A stretch of DNA of 64,000 nucleotides from Vigna angularis (lineage: Eukaryota > Streptophyta > Magnoliopsida > Fabales > Fabaceae). The notes under the pieces were generated by a model, which searched no databases, had not been told where the DNA came from, and saw nothing but the letters and a program-made list of their open reading frames with translations. The stretch covers positions 32,916,371 through 32,980,370 of the forward strand of contig NC_068976.1 of the NCBI RefSeq assembly GCF_016808095.1, in the 5' to 3' direction. Positions 32,249-43,234 of this stretch are shown piece by piece (within the stretch, counting starts at the first letter, position 1; the number at the start of each line of letters is the position of its first letter). Made by a program: the position numbers and the translations under genes.

Positions 32249-32872
32249 ATTTTTGGAATCTTGAAGTTTCTGAAATTCCTTGGTTTGGATGGAAGTGATG
32301 ACCTTCTTCCAAAGTAATCACTTGATCTTTCCCATAGAGTAAGACATCTCTGAAATCCTTGAAGATATTAGGCAAAACATTTAGAAGAATCACAACTTTA
32401 TCTTCATCTTCAAGTTTTACCCCGATGTTCTCAAGATCATCAATGATCTTTTTAAAATCAGAAATATGGTCTTCAATGGATCTTGACTCCATCATCTTGA
32501 ACGAGTAAAGTTGTTTTTTCAAGCACAATCTATGAGCTAATGATCTAGTCATATATAACGACTCCAATCTTGCCCATATGTCTATTGCGCTTCTTTCCTT
32601 GGCAACCTCTCTAAGATCCTTTCGCCCAAACATAAGATAATGACACTTCTAGCCTTATCAATCATGTTCTTCTTCTCCGCTTGTGATAAGACTGGTGAAA
32701 TACTTGCTTCACCCTTCATGGCTTCATCACAACCTTCCTGAATAAAAATAGCTTCCATCTTGATCTTCCATAACCCAAAATCATTTGATCCATTGAACTT
32801 CTCAATATCAAATTTTGCTACCACTGTTTCTTGGTGAAAAAACAGTCTTGTCTTGTTTATCTTTTCCCACAT
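32130..32872 (-). pseudogene. gag: copia gag
   Basis: Starts MWEKINKTRLFFHQE at 32872, within the primer-site side of the element, then KFDIEKFNGSNDFGLWKIKM (capsid start). After a frameshift near 32610 it continues IWARLESLYMTRSLAHRL, IEDHISDFKKIIDDLENIGV and LLNVLPNIFKDFRD. This is the UBN2-type capsid of Ty1/copia and closely resembles the Tnt1/Tork capsid. Confidence 0.85.
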
Positions 32873-32883
32873 ATGGCGCCACT

Positions 32884-33080
32884 TGTTGGTTCAAACAAGT
32901 ATAAACAAGATATACAAAATAGAGAGAATAAAAGAAACACAGAATACTATCTATTATTCTGTCAACCGCAACAACAACTTACATGATCCACGTAATTGTA
33001 AACATAATAAAAGAAACATAACCAACATAACTGTTAAATAATTATGCATAAAAAAAAATAAAAAAACTGTAATGAAGAAT
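32884..33080 (-). repeat. copia 5' LTR (~197 bp)
   Basis: Begins TGTTGGTTC in plus orientation. The outer limit near 33080 is set by the end of similarity with 28824-28883. Next to it, at 32873-32881, TGGCGCC is the likely primer site on the minus strand, although the further bases do not match a tRNA I can name. Confidence 0.65.
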
Positions 33081-35500
33081 AACTATGAATTCAAGAATTA
33101 TTCCATAATCTTATTCCATTGTATTCGTGAGCATGAAACTAATTCCATGCATGTTATAAGGTTCCTACTCAACCCACTTTTCATTCATTGACTTATTATC
33201 TTTTATTTATCTAGCAAAAGAATAATGTATCACTCAATAAATATTTACTTTTGATTAATAATTTAAAGTCCAACGTGCTATTTTCTTTTATCAAAAAAAA
33301 TCAAGTAAAACATTTTCATATCACAACATATGAATTTCATTTGAATGTGTATTAAAATCCTACCTTAGTATGTACGTGGGCTTGTATATAGATATTTGTG
33401 GTTGTGATTGGTTTTATAACGAGTTGATTTTTCTTCATTTGTTTTTTCCATACAAAATGTTTTCATTTGTTTTCTTCACACAAATGTTTTTAGTGACTAT
33501 TGTTATGTAATGAGTTGAGTTTTATTCAATGTATATTCTATTTATTATATTCACAATTTTATATAAACTAATCACACAAATAATCCTTAATAAATAAATT
33601 ACTATTAAACAGAAATTAATACCCATGTAAATAAATTAGTTGCAACAAAGATATTGAATATCTATATATTTAATATTTTTCTACACAAAATATATTGTAT
33701 ATTTTATTTATTTCAATTATGATTTTTTTTAAGTTTTATTCATTAAATAAAATTTTCTAAAATAATTATAACGCATATAAATATAATTTTATATTATTTT
33801 TTATTCAGTGATAATTTGGTAATATTATTTTACTATTTAGTAAAAAGAAATCTAATTTGTCATATCATTTAAATCACTTTCAAACTTTTACAAAAAAATT
33901 TACTCTTAAATCTATTCACTTTCTCAAATCAACCTTGAAAGAACACATCCTTAATTCATTAATTGGTTTTCTTTATCATAAAACTTCCCTTTTTCATTTT
34001 GAAAATGAATTGGCTACATAATATTTACAAATTTGTTAAGGAAGTATATCAATTCAAGATTAAGTTATGAGTGATAACTAAAGAGTGGAAAACGCTTTCA
34101 AGATAAATGTTCAACAAATACTTGATATGTTAAATATAAAATTAAAAATTCATTTTTTTTATCTCTTTTCACCAGAAAAAACATTGAAAAAAAATGATGA
34201 TTTATTTCGTTTATGATTTTATTTATTTTTTTTATCGTCTGTTCCTGTGGTAATTTTTCATATTGCCATAAATTTGGTAATGATCATTTGATTACAATAG
34301 CACAACACCTGTTATTAAATAAATTATATTAAATATTATAGTTTAAACTTATAAATAGTGTCACTCTAAATTATTGTAATTTTGTTAATTAAAAAATACT
34401 TTCAATGTAAATAATGATACATTTATACTTTACTATTCTCTTATAATCATGTGAAGTTTTAATGACAATTATTTTAATAAATTAGTTTGTGAAATATAAT
34501 ATGTCCTTACACAAAATTTAGATATTAATTTTATTATACTCAAAACTTTAATAGTTAATATCAAAGACTAATTTAAAGTTTAATTCATAATTCAATTATA
34601 ATTTTTTATTTACAATAAATACTATTTTACATATTAATATTTTTTAATTTATAAATTGATATCAATTAATCATGATTATTTATTTTTGTCTTTTTAAAAT
34701 TGATTGTTATTAATAATTTTCCGTTGTCTTTTCAATGTTGTAATTTTGAAATTAAATATTTTATATTTATTAAGTGGCATTTATGATCTCACAATTAAAA
34801 AACATGATTTTTATAATAAAATTATAAATAATTATAAAAAAAATACTTATATTAGTTAACAAACATTATGTCAATGTCAAATATAATATAAAATTATAAG
34901 TAGTAAAAATATAACACTAATCACAATTATCCAATAAGTTTACTGAATGATTCAATTTAGAAATGAAAACGTATATTTAAAAGTAATTATACAAAAATAT
35001 TTGAAGAAGACTAGTAAATGGCACTAAAAACATGGGCTTAATACCTCCCTTCAAGTGGATACTGTGTTCAAAGTAACAGAAGAAAAAACAGAGTAAAAAC
35101 ATTAAGTTTCAACTATACAAAATACAAATTGGTTCAAGAACTATTCCCTCCACCATCTCAACTATTCCATGCACCTCTCCAATTTTTTTAATTACAAGAG
35201 TACATTTTTACTTTAACCTTTTACTTTTTTAAGAAAACCCTAAATCTTTACCTCTCATTTTCACTCTCACAGCAGCCCGATCCCCCTCTCCCTCCCCGTA
35301 ACTTTCATTTTCACTCTAATAGCAGCTCCAACCCCTAATTCTCATTTTCACTCTTTCTCTCCAGATCCGTTTGTTCCCAACCAATTCTTCGTATTCGTTT
35401 TCACTTCTTTAATTTTTTTCTTCTCCATTTTGGTCCCTTGGTTGTGTTAGTAGTGCGGTGGTGGTGCGGTGGTGATGCGGTGGTGGTGCGGTAGTGCGGT
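33081..35500. other. AT-rich intergenic DNA
   Basis: Stops in all frames, no recognised protein. The 3' part (35220-35400) is pyrimidine-rich ('ctcattttcactctc' three times), which resembles plant 5' UTR or promoter DNA but leads into no intact gene. Confidence 0.5.
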
Positions 35501-35520
35501 GTTGGTGTGGTGGTGGTGCG
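35455..35520. repeat. GGTG/GCGGT low-complexity run
   Basis: Repeats of 'gtggtggtgcggt' with small variations, next to the MATE fragment. It gives long artificial open frames on the minus strand. Confidence 0.8.
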
Positions 35521-35775
35521 ACGCAGCGGAGGCCTGTGAGGCACACGTATGTGGCGAGGAAGAGGAGGATGGAGAGGCTGAATGCAGCGGAAGCTGTCGC
35601 GGCGTCGCGTGACGAGAAGGTAGTTGAAAGGGAAGTGGAGGAGGGTTCCAGCCATGGATTCTAAGATGACCGGGTGGGTGACGCCCTGCGTGCGAAGGTA
35701 AATGTGGATTGGATGGAGGAAGGAGTGAGTGAGGAGGTCGGGGAGGGAAAAGATGAGGTAGTAACGACATCTTAC
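35521..35775 (-). pseudogene. MATE efflux transporter fragment
   Basis: Minus-strand reading from 35775: YYLIFSLPDLLTHSFLHPIH, IYLRTQGVTHPV and AGTLLHFPFNYLLV, then after a frameshift ATASAAFSLSILLFLATYVC and LTGLRCV. These phrases are the mid-protein helices of plant MATE (DTX) transporters, where 'PDLLTNSFLHPIRIYLRAQG' style text is typical. Only about 85 residues remain of a ~500-residue protein, with one frameshift, and a GGTGGTG-rich string replaces the rest at 35455-35520. The membrane transporter would export small organic molecules or metals; this piece cannot. Confidence 0.72.
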
Positions 35776-35879
35776 TGAAGGGTAGAAACGGATATTACAT
35801 AGTACTGAAGAGTAAAAAAAGAATGGAGCATAAGTAATCATGTGTGACGTTGGAGGAAGTAACTCTCATTATGTTCGAC

Positions 35880-37841
35880 ATAAATAATTGATGAAATTTG
35901 ATTAACCCAAGTCCTATAATTAACAATACTCAACACTAATTTGACTAGCACTAACCAACTCAACAACTCATATAATTAACAATAACCAACACAACTATAA
36001 CATTCATATAACCTACACTGACTAGTACAGTACTAGTCATATAATTTATATTTTACTTATTGATACCCTAATTTTAGACGTCGATACAACCAAGTAATAA
36101 TAATTTAAATTTAGCAACGTGTCAAGATGTCTCAATTATTGGGTTGGAATATTCTAAGATAAGAAATCACGTAAAAATGTGTATATTGCTTAAGTTCTTA
36201 TAAAATTCTAAAACAAGATTATTTATTCATGTATATGTTCTTACTTCAACACCAACATAGCTGAAACATTGAACACTAAATAACACATCTAAAACTTGAG
36301 CACATCAATATACTTATTGTAATCACTAAAAAGAGTTTAGCGCAAAGAAGAGAGGTTTGAATTTTTCCCTTTTTAAAAATTTGTTTAATTCAAAAACTTA
36401 TGCAAAAAGTTTTCTTAAATTTAATTGACCACAAAATTTAAAACTTATTACATTCCTGGATCAAATATTTCAATTGAATTGTAAATCGAGTAATTTCATT
36501 TACTCAAATGAAATTAGTTTATTAATTATTATTTCAGCCAATTTAATATGTTATTCATATAACTTCTATTTTCAAGTCTTTATGACAATATTTATAAATA
36601 TATCTAGTTTCAATTTGTTGCAAAAACTATATATTATAGTGAAAAAAAAAATTACTCTTAGATATAACATTATCATTGACATAAAAGGGCAATTTTTTCT
36701 CTTATGAGTAATTTTTCACATTTTCCTTGCCTAATATTTGTATCGATTTTAATTATCTGTATGTTCCAAAAAAATTCAATCATATTGTACTTGTACTTGA
36801 GAATAAAAGATAAAATTAGAGATGCCAACTACTAAATTAAGGAGGAGTAATTTTTCTTTTCCTTATATATCTACCTTTATTACTTAGGTTCTAGAAAGTG
36901 AAAAATGTAAATATAATAATTAAAATGTTATCCCATGGTAGAAGGTTTGAGGTGATAATGTTAAGACCTTTTGGAACATTCTTCATAAGATCATTTCTTC
37001 TCAAAGTGAATCATAAAATTCCTTCCAAAACTTTACATTTGTACTCCCTTCATATTTTCTTTAATTTTAACATGACATCTCTTTTTTCCTAGCCTTTCTT
37101 TACATTGAAACGAAATTGAGACTTCAAATAATACAAATTTAGTTTACATTCATATATTAAATAAAGTAATACAAATAATACAAATTTAGTTTATATTCAT
37201 ATAACTACCTTGTGCACTATCTCACACATTATCCTTATAAGTATTTGACATCGGAGACTAACTTCCAAAACTTATAAGAAACAATATATGATTTACTACT
37301 AATTATTGACAAACCTTTCCAATTAAGCCAGATATTATTTTAATTGGTTGAAATCCACCATAGTTATCCATATCATTCAAATGAACATTTCTAATCTTGA
37401 AAATGAATTTACGAATAAATCTATTTTCATGAATAAAAATTAAATATAAATTAATCTATAATCAATATTATTAAAAGAAAAAGGAAATATAATATTAAAA
37501 TAATACAATTTTTTTTCCTGTAACAACAATAAACCAATAATGATTTGAGTGTCTTCTTCCTTTACATTGCCCTTTTTCAACTGCACTTGTGTGAATTCTT
37601 TTTTTATAGTTTCTTATTCTAATTTTTTATAGTTAGTTCCTTGTTGTGTAAGTTGTTCTATATGTTGTTCATTTTTATAATGTGTTGGTTGATATGCATG
37701 ATCGACTTGCAATGTCCAAATAGATTTCTACGAGTTCCTATGTACAAGCATATACACAGATAAACAATAATAATCAAATTGAAAACATGTAAATGTTAAG
37801 TATATATGTATCACCAAATTATATAACCAAAAGTGTTACCA
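35880..37841. other. AT-rich intergenic DNA
   Basis: No recognised gene. A small direct repeat of ~30 bases ('ataatacaaatttagttta') occurs at about 37128 and 37175. Nothing else was supported. Confidence 0.5.
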
Positions 37842-37850
37842 AGGATTAAC

Positions 37851-37853
37851 TAT
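37851..37853. repeat. CACTA target duplication TAT (left)
   Basis: TAT before CACAAGT at 37854 and TAT after ACTAGTG at 42591-42593; CACTA elements duplicate 3 bp. Confidence 0.75.
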
Positions 37854-37879
37854 CACAAGTCAGGAGAAACGACAGTGGT

Positions 37880-38235
37880 TACTTTTGCCCATAGGCAGCG
37901 ATTCTCAAACCGAGGCATATCCAAGTGAGGCAAAAAGTCTCAGGTGCGAACCGAGATATAAAAAGGTAGGATTTTGTCTCGGTTTAGCCTTAACCGAAGC
38001 AATAAATGTTTTCATTTTTTTTATTTTTTTTCGTAGGACTTTATGACTCGGTTCCTTCTGAACCGAGGCAATATGTCCCCCTCTACTACCTCGGTTGTAA
38101 CCTTAACCGAGGCAGTAGAGTTCATTTTTGTTTTTTTTTTTAATCCGCTAGCCTTTCTGTATCGGGTGTGACCTTAACCGAGGCCATAGGGGGCTTTTCT
38201 ACCTCGGTTATGACCTCAACCGAGACATATTCCCT
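37880..38235. repeat. left subterminal repeats of CACTA
   Basis: At least ten copies, in both orientations, of CCTCGGTT or AACCGAGGCA and one-base variants, often as close inverted pairs such as 'cctcggttgtaaccttaacc'. In CACTA elements these sites are bound by the transposase accessory protein. Confidence 0.88.
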
Positions 38236-38689
38236 TGTTTTTTTAAAAATGAGGTATGTTTCTGCTACATTCCCAACTACAGAAACAGACCTGCATATAT
38301 ATTTACAACCACAACAATCTAGAATAATCCAGAAACATATATTTCGAATGAAAATTATATTAAAACATAAATACATTCAATGGAATCATAAATCAACTTC
38401 TTAGAAGCATAAATCAATCCAATGTAATCATAAATAAACTTTGAAGCATAAATCAATGCAATGTACAAAGTTAAACTAATAATAATGTAGAAAAGCATAA
38501 AACAACTTAGAAACATAAACTTAGAACTTACTATATCCTAATATCTACTACATACTATTATATAACTGAATTACATATTTAGCTAGTGCTTTCGTCACGA
38601 GTTGAAGTGACTTCTCTGAAATTAGAGCAGTCCTACTGAATCTCTGCATAAAACACAATGATTTCAATTAGTGTATATGAAATCTAAAC

Positions 38690-39150
38690 TATAGAGAAAA
38701 TAAAATTCAAACCTAAATATTACCGTTTGCCATCCACTGGTGTAATGTGCACGAATAATGGTCATCATCCAAAACATGACGTAGTAACCACATTCATATG
38801 ACCCCGTTTGTCTATGACACTACAATATATCATCATAATTATAAAATGTTAAGTAACATCATTTGAATCGAACCAAATGTAACAAAGTATGGACTAAAAT
38901 ACCAAACCTTAAGGGCAACCCATGCAAGCTTTTTAGTTGTAGCAGTATATCTCCTAGATAGCATCATATGTGTTGCAAGGGAACTATTAAAAAAAATTGC
39001 TTTAGCATACATTTATATAACAAAGAAAGTTGAAACATTGAGGTTCTTACCAATCTATTACATGTCTAAGAGAGCTGGGAGGAGACTTGTGTAATGAACA
39101 AAACCAGACAGTAGTGTTCTCCGGTATGGAGATCACAAGTAGCTGCCAAT
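38690..39150 (-). pseudogene. Ulp1-like (C48) cysteine protease fragment of CACTA
   Basis: Minus-strand reading at 38820-38722 gives QTGSYECGYYVMFWM and MTIIRAHYTSGWQTV, the C-terminal Cys region of Ulp1-type proteases as carried by plant CACTA and MULE elements (Cys in ECGYY). Upstream pieces (VISIPENTTVWFCSLHKSPP at ~39150-39080 and LSRRYTATTKKLAWVALK at ~38965-38905) fit the same protein, separated by probable introns. The His and Asp part of the active site is not visible. The usual role, inferred from the family, is removal of ubiquitin-like proteins; its role in transposition is unknown. Confidence 0.62.
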
Positions 39151-39179
39151 GTCACCTGAAATTGGTAATAACTTAATTG

Positions 39180-39952
39180 TCATATACCAAAATTAATAAA
39201 TGAAACTTTAAAGTCATTAATGGTGCAAAATAACATGGCATGCATCATGAAAGTTTCTGAAGCAAAGGCATCAAATATTTCAACCCCATCAACCCACAAC
39301 AACTTGAAGTCTTCAACTAGTGGCCTGAGATAAACATCGATGTCATTTCCAGGCTGCTTTGTACCAGATATCAACATTGACAAATCATGTACTTTCTTTT
39401 CATGCATAATCCAGGAGATAAGTTGTAAATTATCAGTATAACGGGCCAACAACTATGATTGGTACTTAAATTACCAAATGGATTCATTCCATCAGTAGCT
39501 AAGCCAAACCTAAGATTTCTACATTCTTCACCAAATTGGGGGAATTCTTTATCAATATTTTTCCATTGCTTTGAATCAGCTGGATGACGAAGCAACCCAT
39601 TAGTTGTTCTTTCATTTGTATGCCATCTTAGGTTTTTAGCATCTTTGGGATTCGCGAACGAACGCTTAAGTCTGGCTAAGAGTGAAAGGTACCAAAATAC
39701 TTTCAAAGTAGAACCATTCTTTTCTATGTGACCACTATCTTCACCGTTGTTTTTTGACTTGTATCGTGATAACCCACATTTTGGACACTTTATAAAATCT
39801 TCATTCTCATTCCAATATAATATGCAATCATTCGGACATGCATGTATCTGTTTATACTCCATACCCATCGGACAAAGAATTTTTTTTGCATCATAATTAC
39901 GAGTGGGTAATGTATTTCCATCTGACAGCATTTCATTCAACAACGACCACAA
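39180..39952 (-). pseudogene. CACTA tnp2 transposase, N-terminal part
   Basis: Starts after an in-frame TAA from the transposase-associated domain. It reads LLNEMLSDGNTLPTRNYDAK, then IHACPNDCILYWNENEDF, CPKCGLSRYK and RWHTNERTTNGLLRHPADSK; after a frameshift near 39420 comes VHDLSMLISGTKQPGNDIDV followed by YLRPLVEDFKLLW. These are hallmark tnp2 phrases. It stops after TINDF, before most of the DDE core, so the enzyme is incomplete. Confidence 0.88.
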
Positions 39953-40465
39953 TTATGTAAAACTCTTATCAGTCCATCCATTGCTCGCCTTTAAATTCAT
40001 GAGCCTTAACACCGTTGACAACCGTGTGAACTTAGTTGAACCGGCATATAAAGGAGTCTCTACATCAGTGGAAATCTTTTCATACACATGCTCTTGGGCA
40101 AAAGCTTTTGCACCAACATCGCAGATCATGTCCTCTAAGTTGTCTTCTTTCGGTCGATCTTCCGTATCCATTGTGGAATCATATACATTTTCAGTTGGAG
40201 AGACAGTTGGAAATTTTGTTAATTCACCGTGCCATATCCATGTTGTATAACTTTGTACGGAACCATCACAGATAAGATGTTCCCTAATATCAGTTGCATT
40301 CAACTTCCTCCCATTCAAACAGTTCACACAGGGACATCTAAACTTAACTTCATAATCACCACTTGTAATCGCATTATGTTGTACAAACTCTATAAATTCT
40401 TCTACCCCTCTCTCATACTTAGTGCTGATGTGTGGTAAATTAATCCACCCTCGATCTGTACGCAT
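39953..40465 (-). pseudogene. CACTA transposase-associated domain (tnp2 start)
   Basis: ATG at 40465. RGWINLPHISTKYERGVEEF, then CPCVNCLNGRKLNATDIREH, LICDGSVQSYTTWIWHGE and an acidic linker, ending in SNGWTDKSFT before the TAA. This is the N-terminal DNA-binding-type domain (Transpos_assoc) that precedes tnp2. It is in the same frame as 39371-39952 and separated from it by a single stop, so the two were one gene. Confidence 0.88.
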
Positions 40466-41249
40466 GTTTATTGAAATTGTTTACACAATTTCAATAATCT
40501 TGAATGATCACTTTGACCGGTTTGTATTCAAGGTGTGACCCTATCCCATTCAAGAAGATTCACTTTTTTTAGTTTATTAAACATATCAATTTTAAACAAC
40601 ATATATAAAATTTCACGAAATTTTGCCAACATTTCGTATTGGTCTTCAGGTTACACGAAATGAAAGTGATTATAAATCACAATCAAATATGCACCCGAAG
40701 ATCAATACAAAACACAACTACAAAATTTCATCAAATTTAAGACATGTATATTATAATTGATATGTATAATAAACTATGAAAAAGTCATTACTCTTCTTAA
40801 ATTGTCCCACCGGACAATTCAAGATTCAATACTTCTGAACTATTATTACCATCTCCTCTCTATTCATTTTTAAAAGGTACATTTGTTCAAAAAAATCTAG
40901 AGATAGTAAATAATTTTTGTATTGAATCTCAAACGGGAAACTAAGGCTAATTCAAAACAACAATATATTCAACCAAACAAATAATTACATATGCAACCTA
41001 CAATAAATTCAAGCAAACAATATAAATGGTAACCAATTTTATACAAACAATTCAAATCTCCATTCCCCTAATTTATATATCTCTGATTAAATCCCCTCCA
41101 TTTAATTTAATCATCAACTTTCTATCATCATTGTATATATTCAAAATCACTTTTTTTTTCAATTTTTATCTACAATGTGAAAAATTTAAAGTTTAACTTA
41201 TTCATTGATTTGGTTAAATTTATCGGAGTTGTATAGCTCACTAATAGGA

Positions 41250-41457
41250 GGTTGTCCTACATTTAGAAAAACATTGGCTTGAATCTTGCTCAATTTCATT
41301 GTAAGGATATCCATAAAGATGTCAAGGAGTTTCTGTAAACTTGCTTTGTTTGTCCAGAGATAGAGTATTGGTATAACACTTCTTATCATCATAGTATTGG
41401 GATCACTCCATTTAAGATTCTTTATGACAAAGACTATCCTATTATGATCAAGTAAAC
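41250..41457 (+). pseudogene. Ty3/gypsy integrase relic inside CACTA
   Basis: One frame reads KDIHKDVKEFL, stop, TCFVC (integrase zinc finger) and then directly EYWYNTSYHHSIGITPFKIL, normally ~180 residues further on. A gypsy integrase with its catalytic core removed, in frame apart from a TAA, is the simplest reading. It has no LTRs, so it is probably filler captured by the CACTA or an earlier insertion. Confidence 0.65.
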
Positions 41458-42029
41458 TTTTGACCGTAATGCATTTTAGTCCAGAAATACTTCAACATGC
41501 AACCTAAATTTCATCCATGTTTCCCACTTCCCCAACACGCAAAATACTTTACCAACCCAATATTAAATTAAAGAATAAAGAATAGAGGAAGTAAAGCACC
41601 TGGGAACGTGGCAGCAACCGGCTGACGGCGCAACAAAGCTCGCGAGACAGAAAATGGAGGCAGCCGCGACTAAAATTGAAGCAGCAATGCGGGACAGAAA
41701 TGGAACTACTAAACCGCTAGACAAATGGAGGCAGAGGCAGCAGCGAACCAGAATCGAGAAGCACCGGCGGCGGAGATGGAACCAAAGGTGCCAAATCATC
41801 GCTCCAAACGTCGCGGAGGAAACGACCAAAGCAGTTGGCGGTGGTGACCACAAGGAGAGGAGGAGACGAGGACGACAAACCGCGATCACCGGCGATGGAA
41901 GCAAACGTGATGGAAGCAAACAACGAAGGAAGCAAACGACGATGGAAGCAAGGGTTTTTCTTTCACACTGAGAAGAAGATGAATAGGGAAATAGTGGTTC
42001 TGTTCGCAAAATCAAAAATTTAAATAGGA

Positions 42030-42560
42030 TACTGCCTCGGTTCTCAACTTAATCGAGGCATAAACACCTTACTACCTCGGTCAACAAGGCAACCGAGGCG
42101 TAATCCCTCGAGAAAATTAAAAAAAAAACCTCGGTCAGTGTGAAAAGGTCTTTTGCAGGTGCGGAGCAAACTTTTATGCCTCGGTTCTCCAATCAACTGA
42201 GGCATAAACACGTTACTACCTCAGTCAACGAGGCAACCGAAGTGTAAACCCTTGACAAAATTAAAAAAAAAACTGCATCATCACCTCGGTCAGTGTGAAA
42301 AGGCCTTTTGCAGAGACTTTTATGCTTCGGTTATGAGTGAAACCAAGGCAGTATCTGTATATCAGAAAAGCTTGCAGGTGGAAAGTCCCATTTGCAGGTT
42401 TGGAGCAAAGTTTTATGCCTCGGTTGTTCCTAGAACCGAGGCAGTATCCCTCTTTAGGCATCGGTTTCTAGAAAACCGAGGCATATACGTTCGCTAAAAC
42501 TACGAAACTGCCACCGTGCTTTTATACGCTTCGGTTTCTGTAAAATCGAAACATATATAG
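42030..42560. repeat. right subterminal repeats of CACTA
   Basis: More than fifteen CCTCGGTT/AACCGAGG-type sites in both orientations, many as pairs 15-25 bases apart, with spacers 'cataaacac' and 'gcagtatc'. This mirrors 37880-38235. A longer duplication (about 110 bp) is visible between 42055-42170 and 42180-42310. Confidence 0.88.
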
Positions 42561-42960
42561 CACTTTCTAATCCCTTTTTTTTTACTAGTGTATGCTTTTT
42601 AGTCTTTAAATTTTGATGTGAAATTGAGATTCGTTCATGTTCTAAACTTTAATACAGTTTGGTATCTAAATTTAAAATGAATAAATATAGTCCTCCTAAC
42701 GAAATTGCATTCAATTTTTTTTAAGAGTCAAATGTGTTTCATAATGACATTTAAGTTGTTTACATTGTTTTGAAAAGTTTCAACTCAAATGTCAACCTGA
42801 AATATTGTTTAACAAGTCCAACAAAGTTAATGTCATTAGCTTAATAAGAGTAAATCCATTCATTTTTAAAGTTTGAAGACCGAAACGTATCAAAGTTTGG
42901 GACTGACGAATTCCAATTTTGTGTCCAAGTTTAGAGACTAAAGACATGTTTAATCCCAAT

Positions 42961-43234
42961 TATTATTACTAACACGCTGAATCATTTTTTTCAAGTTCAT
43001 AATTGATGTTTACCACCATAGCCATGGCTAAGAGCTAATAAGAGGATGAATGTCATTTGTGAAAGGTGGGTCAAAGCCCGTATCTTTTGGGCCTATCTAG
43101 GTTTTAATAAATAAAGTAAGTTTATTTTGGGCCTTGTATAATAGGTCTTGTAGTATGGGGTTTTCTTTTAGACTTTGTATAATAGACTAAATAGTGTAGA
43201 CACTATTTGTAGGGGTTAGACGGTCTACAGACAG
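42961..43234. other. spacer with duplicated 'cttgtataatag'
   Basis: Non-coding. The motif 'ttgtataataga/g' occurs twice (~43134 and 43186) and 'gtagacactatttgtag' forms a short inverted repeat. It resembles the end of another LTR but cannot be proved. Confidence 0.35.

Larger units (their letters stand above)
20053..33080 (-). mobile_element. Tork-type Ty1/copia element, split by a nested Tat element
   Basis: Minus-strand copia element. Its 5' LTR is at 32884-33080, the polyprotein runs from 32872 down to about 28960, and its 3' LTR is cut into 20053-20120 and 28824-28883 by the Tat element. Domain order gag, protease, integrase, RT, RNase H (integrase before RT) defines Ty1/copia. The gag phrase ARLESLYMTRSLAHRLCLKK resembles the tobacco Tnt1/Tork group. 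The 3' LTR lacks its far ~80 bases, so no target duplication is visible. Several frameshifts and stops make it inactive. Confidence 0.85.
37854..42590 (-). mobile_element. CACTA (En/Spm) transposon, defective
   Basis: The right end reads ...ACTAGTG (CACTAGT inward) and the left end CACAAGT, one base changed from CACTAGT, with TAT on both sides. Both subterminal zones are packed with CCTCGGTT/AACCGAGG motifs. Inside, minus-strand pieces of the transposase-associated domain, tnp2 and a Ulp1-like protease remain, and a gypsy integrase relic lies at 41250-41457. Most of tnp2 is deleted, so it would depend on another element. Confidence 0.88.
37842..42960. mobile_element. small inverted-repeat element (MITE-like) split by a CACTA
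   Basis: Real parts are 37842-37853 and 42591-42960, about 380 bp without the insert. Left text GGATTAACTAT joined to GCTTTTTAGTC (42594 on) mirrors the right end, whose reverse complement starts GGGATTAAACATGTC and continues TTTAGTCTCTAAACTTGG. Similarity extends ~60 bases on both ends (to 'aaactttaatac'). The style is that of short non-autonomous Mutator-like elements; no clear target duplication was found. Confidence 0.6.

Noticed and set aside
35401..35841. 146-codon minus-strand frame read as one protein
   Set aside because: Only its first part is MATE-like; the His/Thr-rich remainder is the wrong frame and a GGTG repeat.
41654..41971. 105-codon plus-strand basic frame (MEAAATKIEAAMRD)
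   Set aside because: Arg/Lys-rich translation of a 'gatggaagcaaacg' repeat in the 5' part of the CACTA transposase gene on the other strand; no domain.
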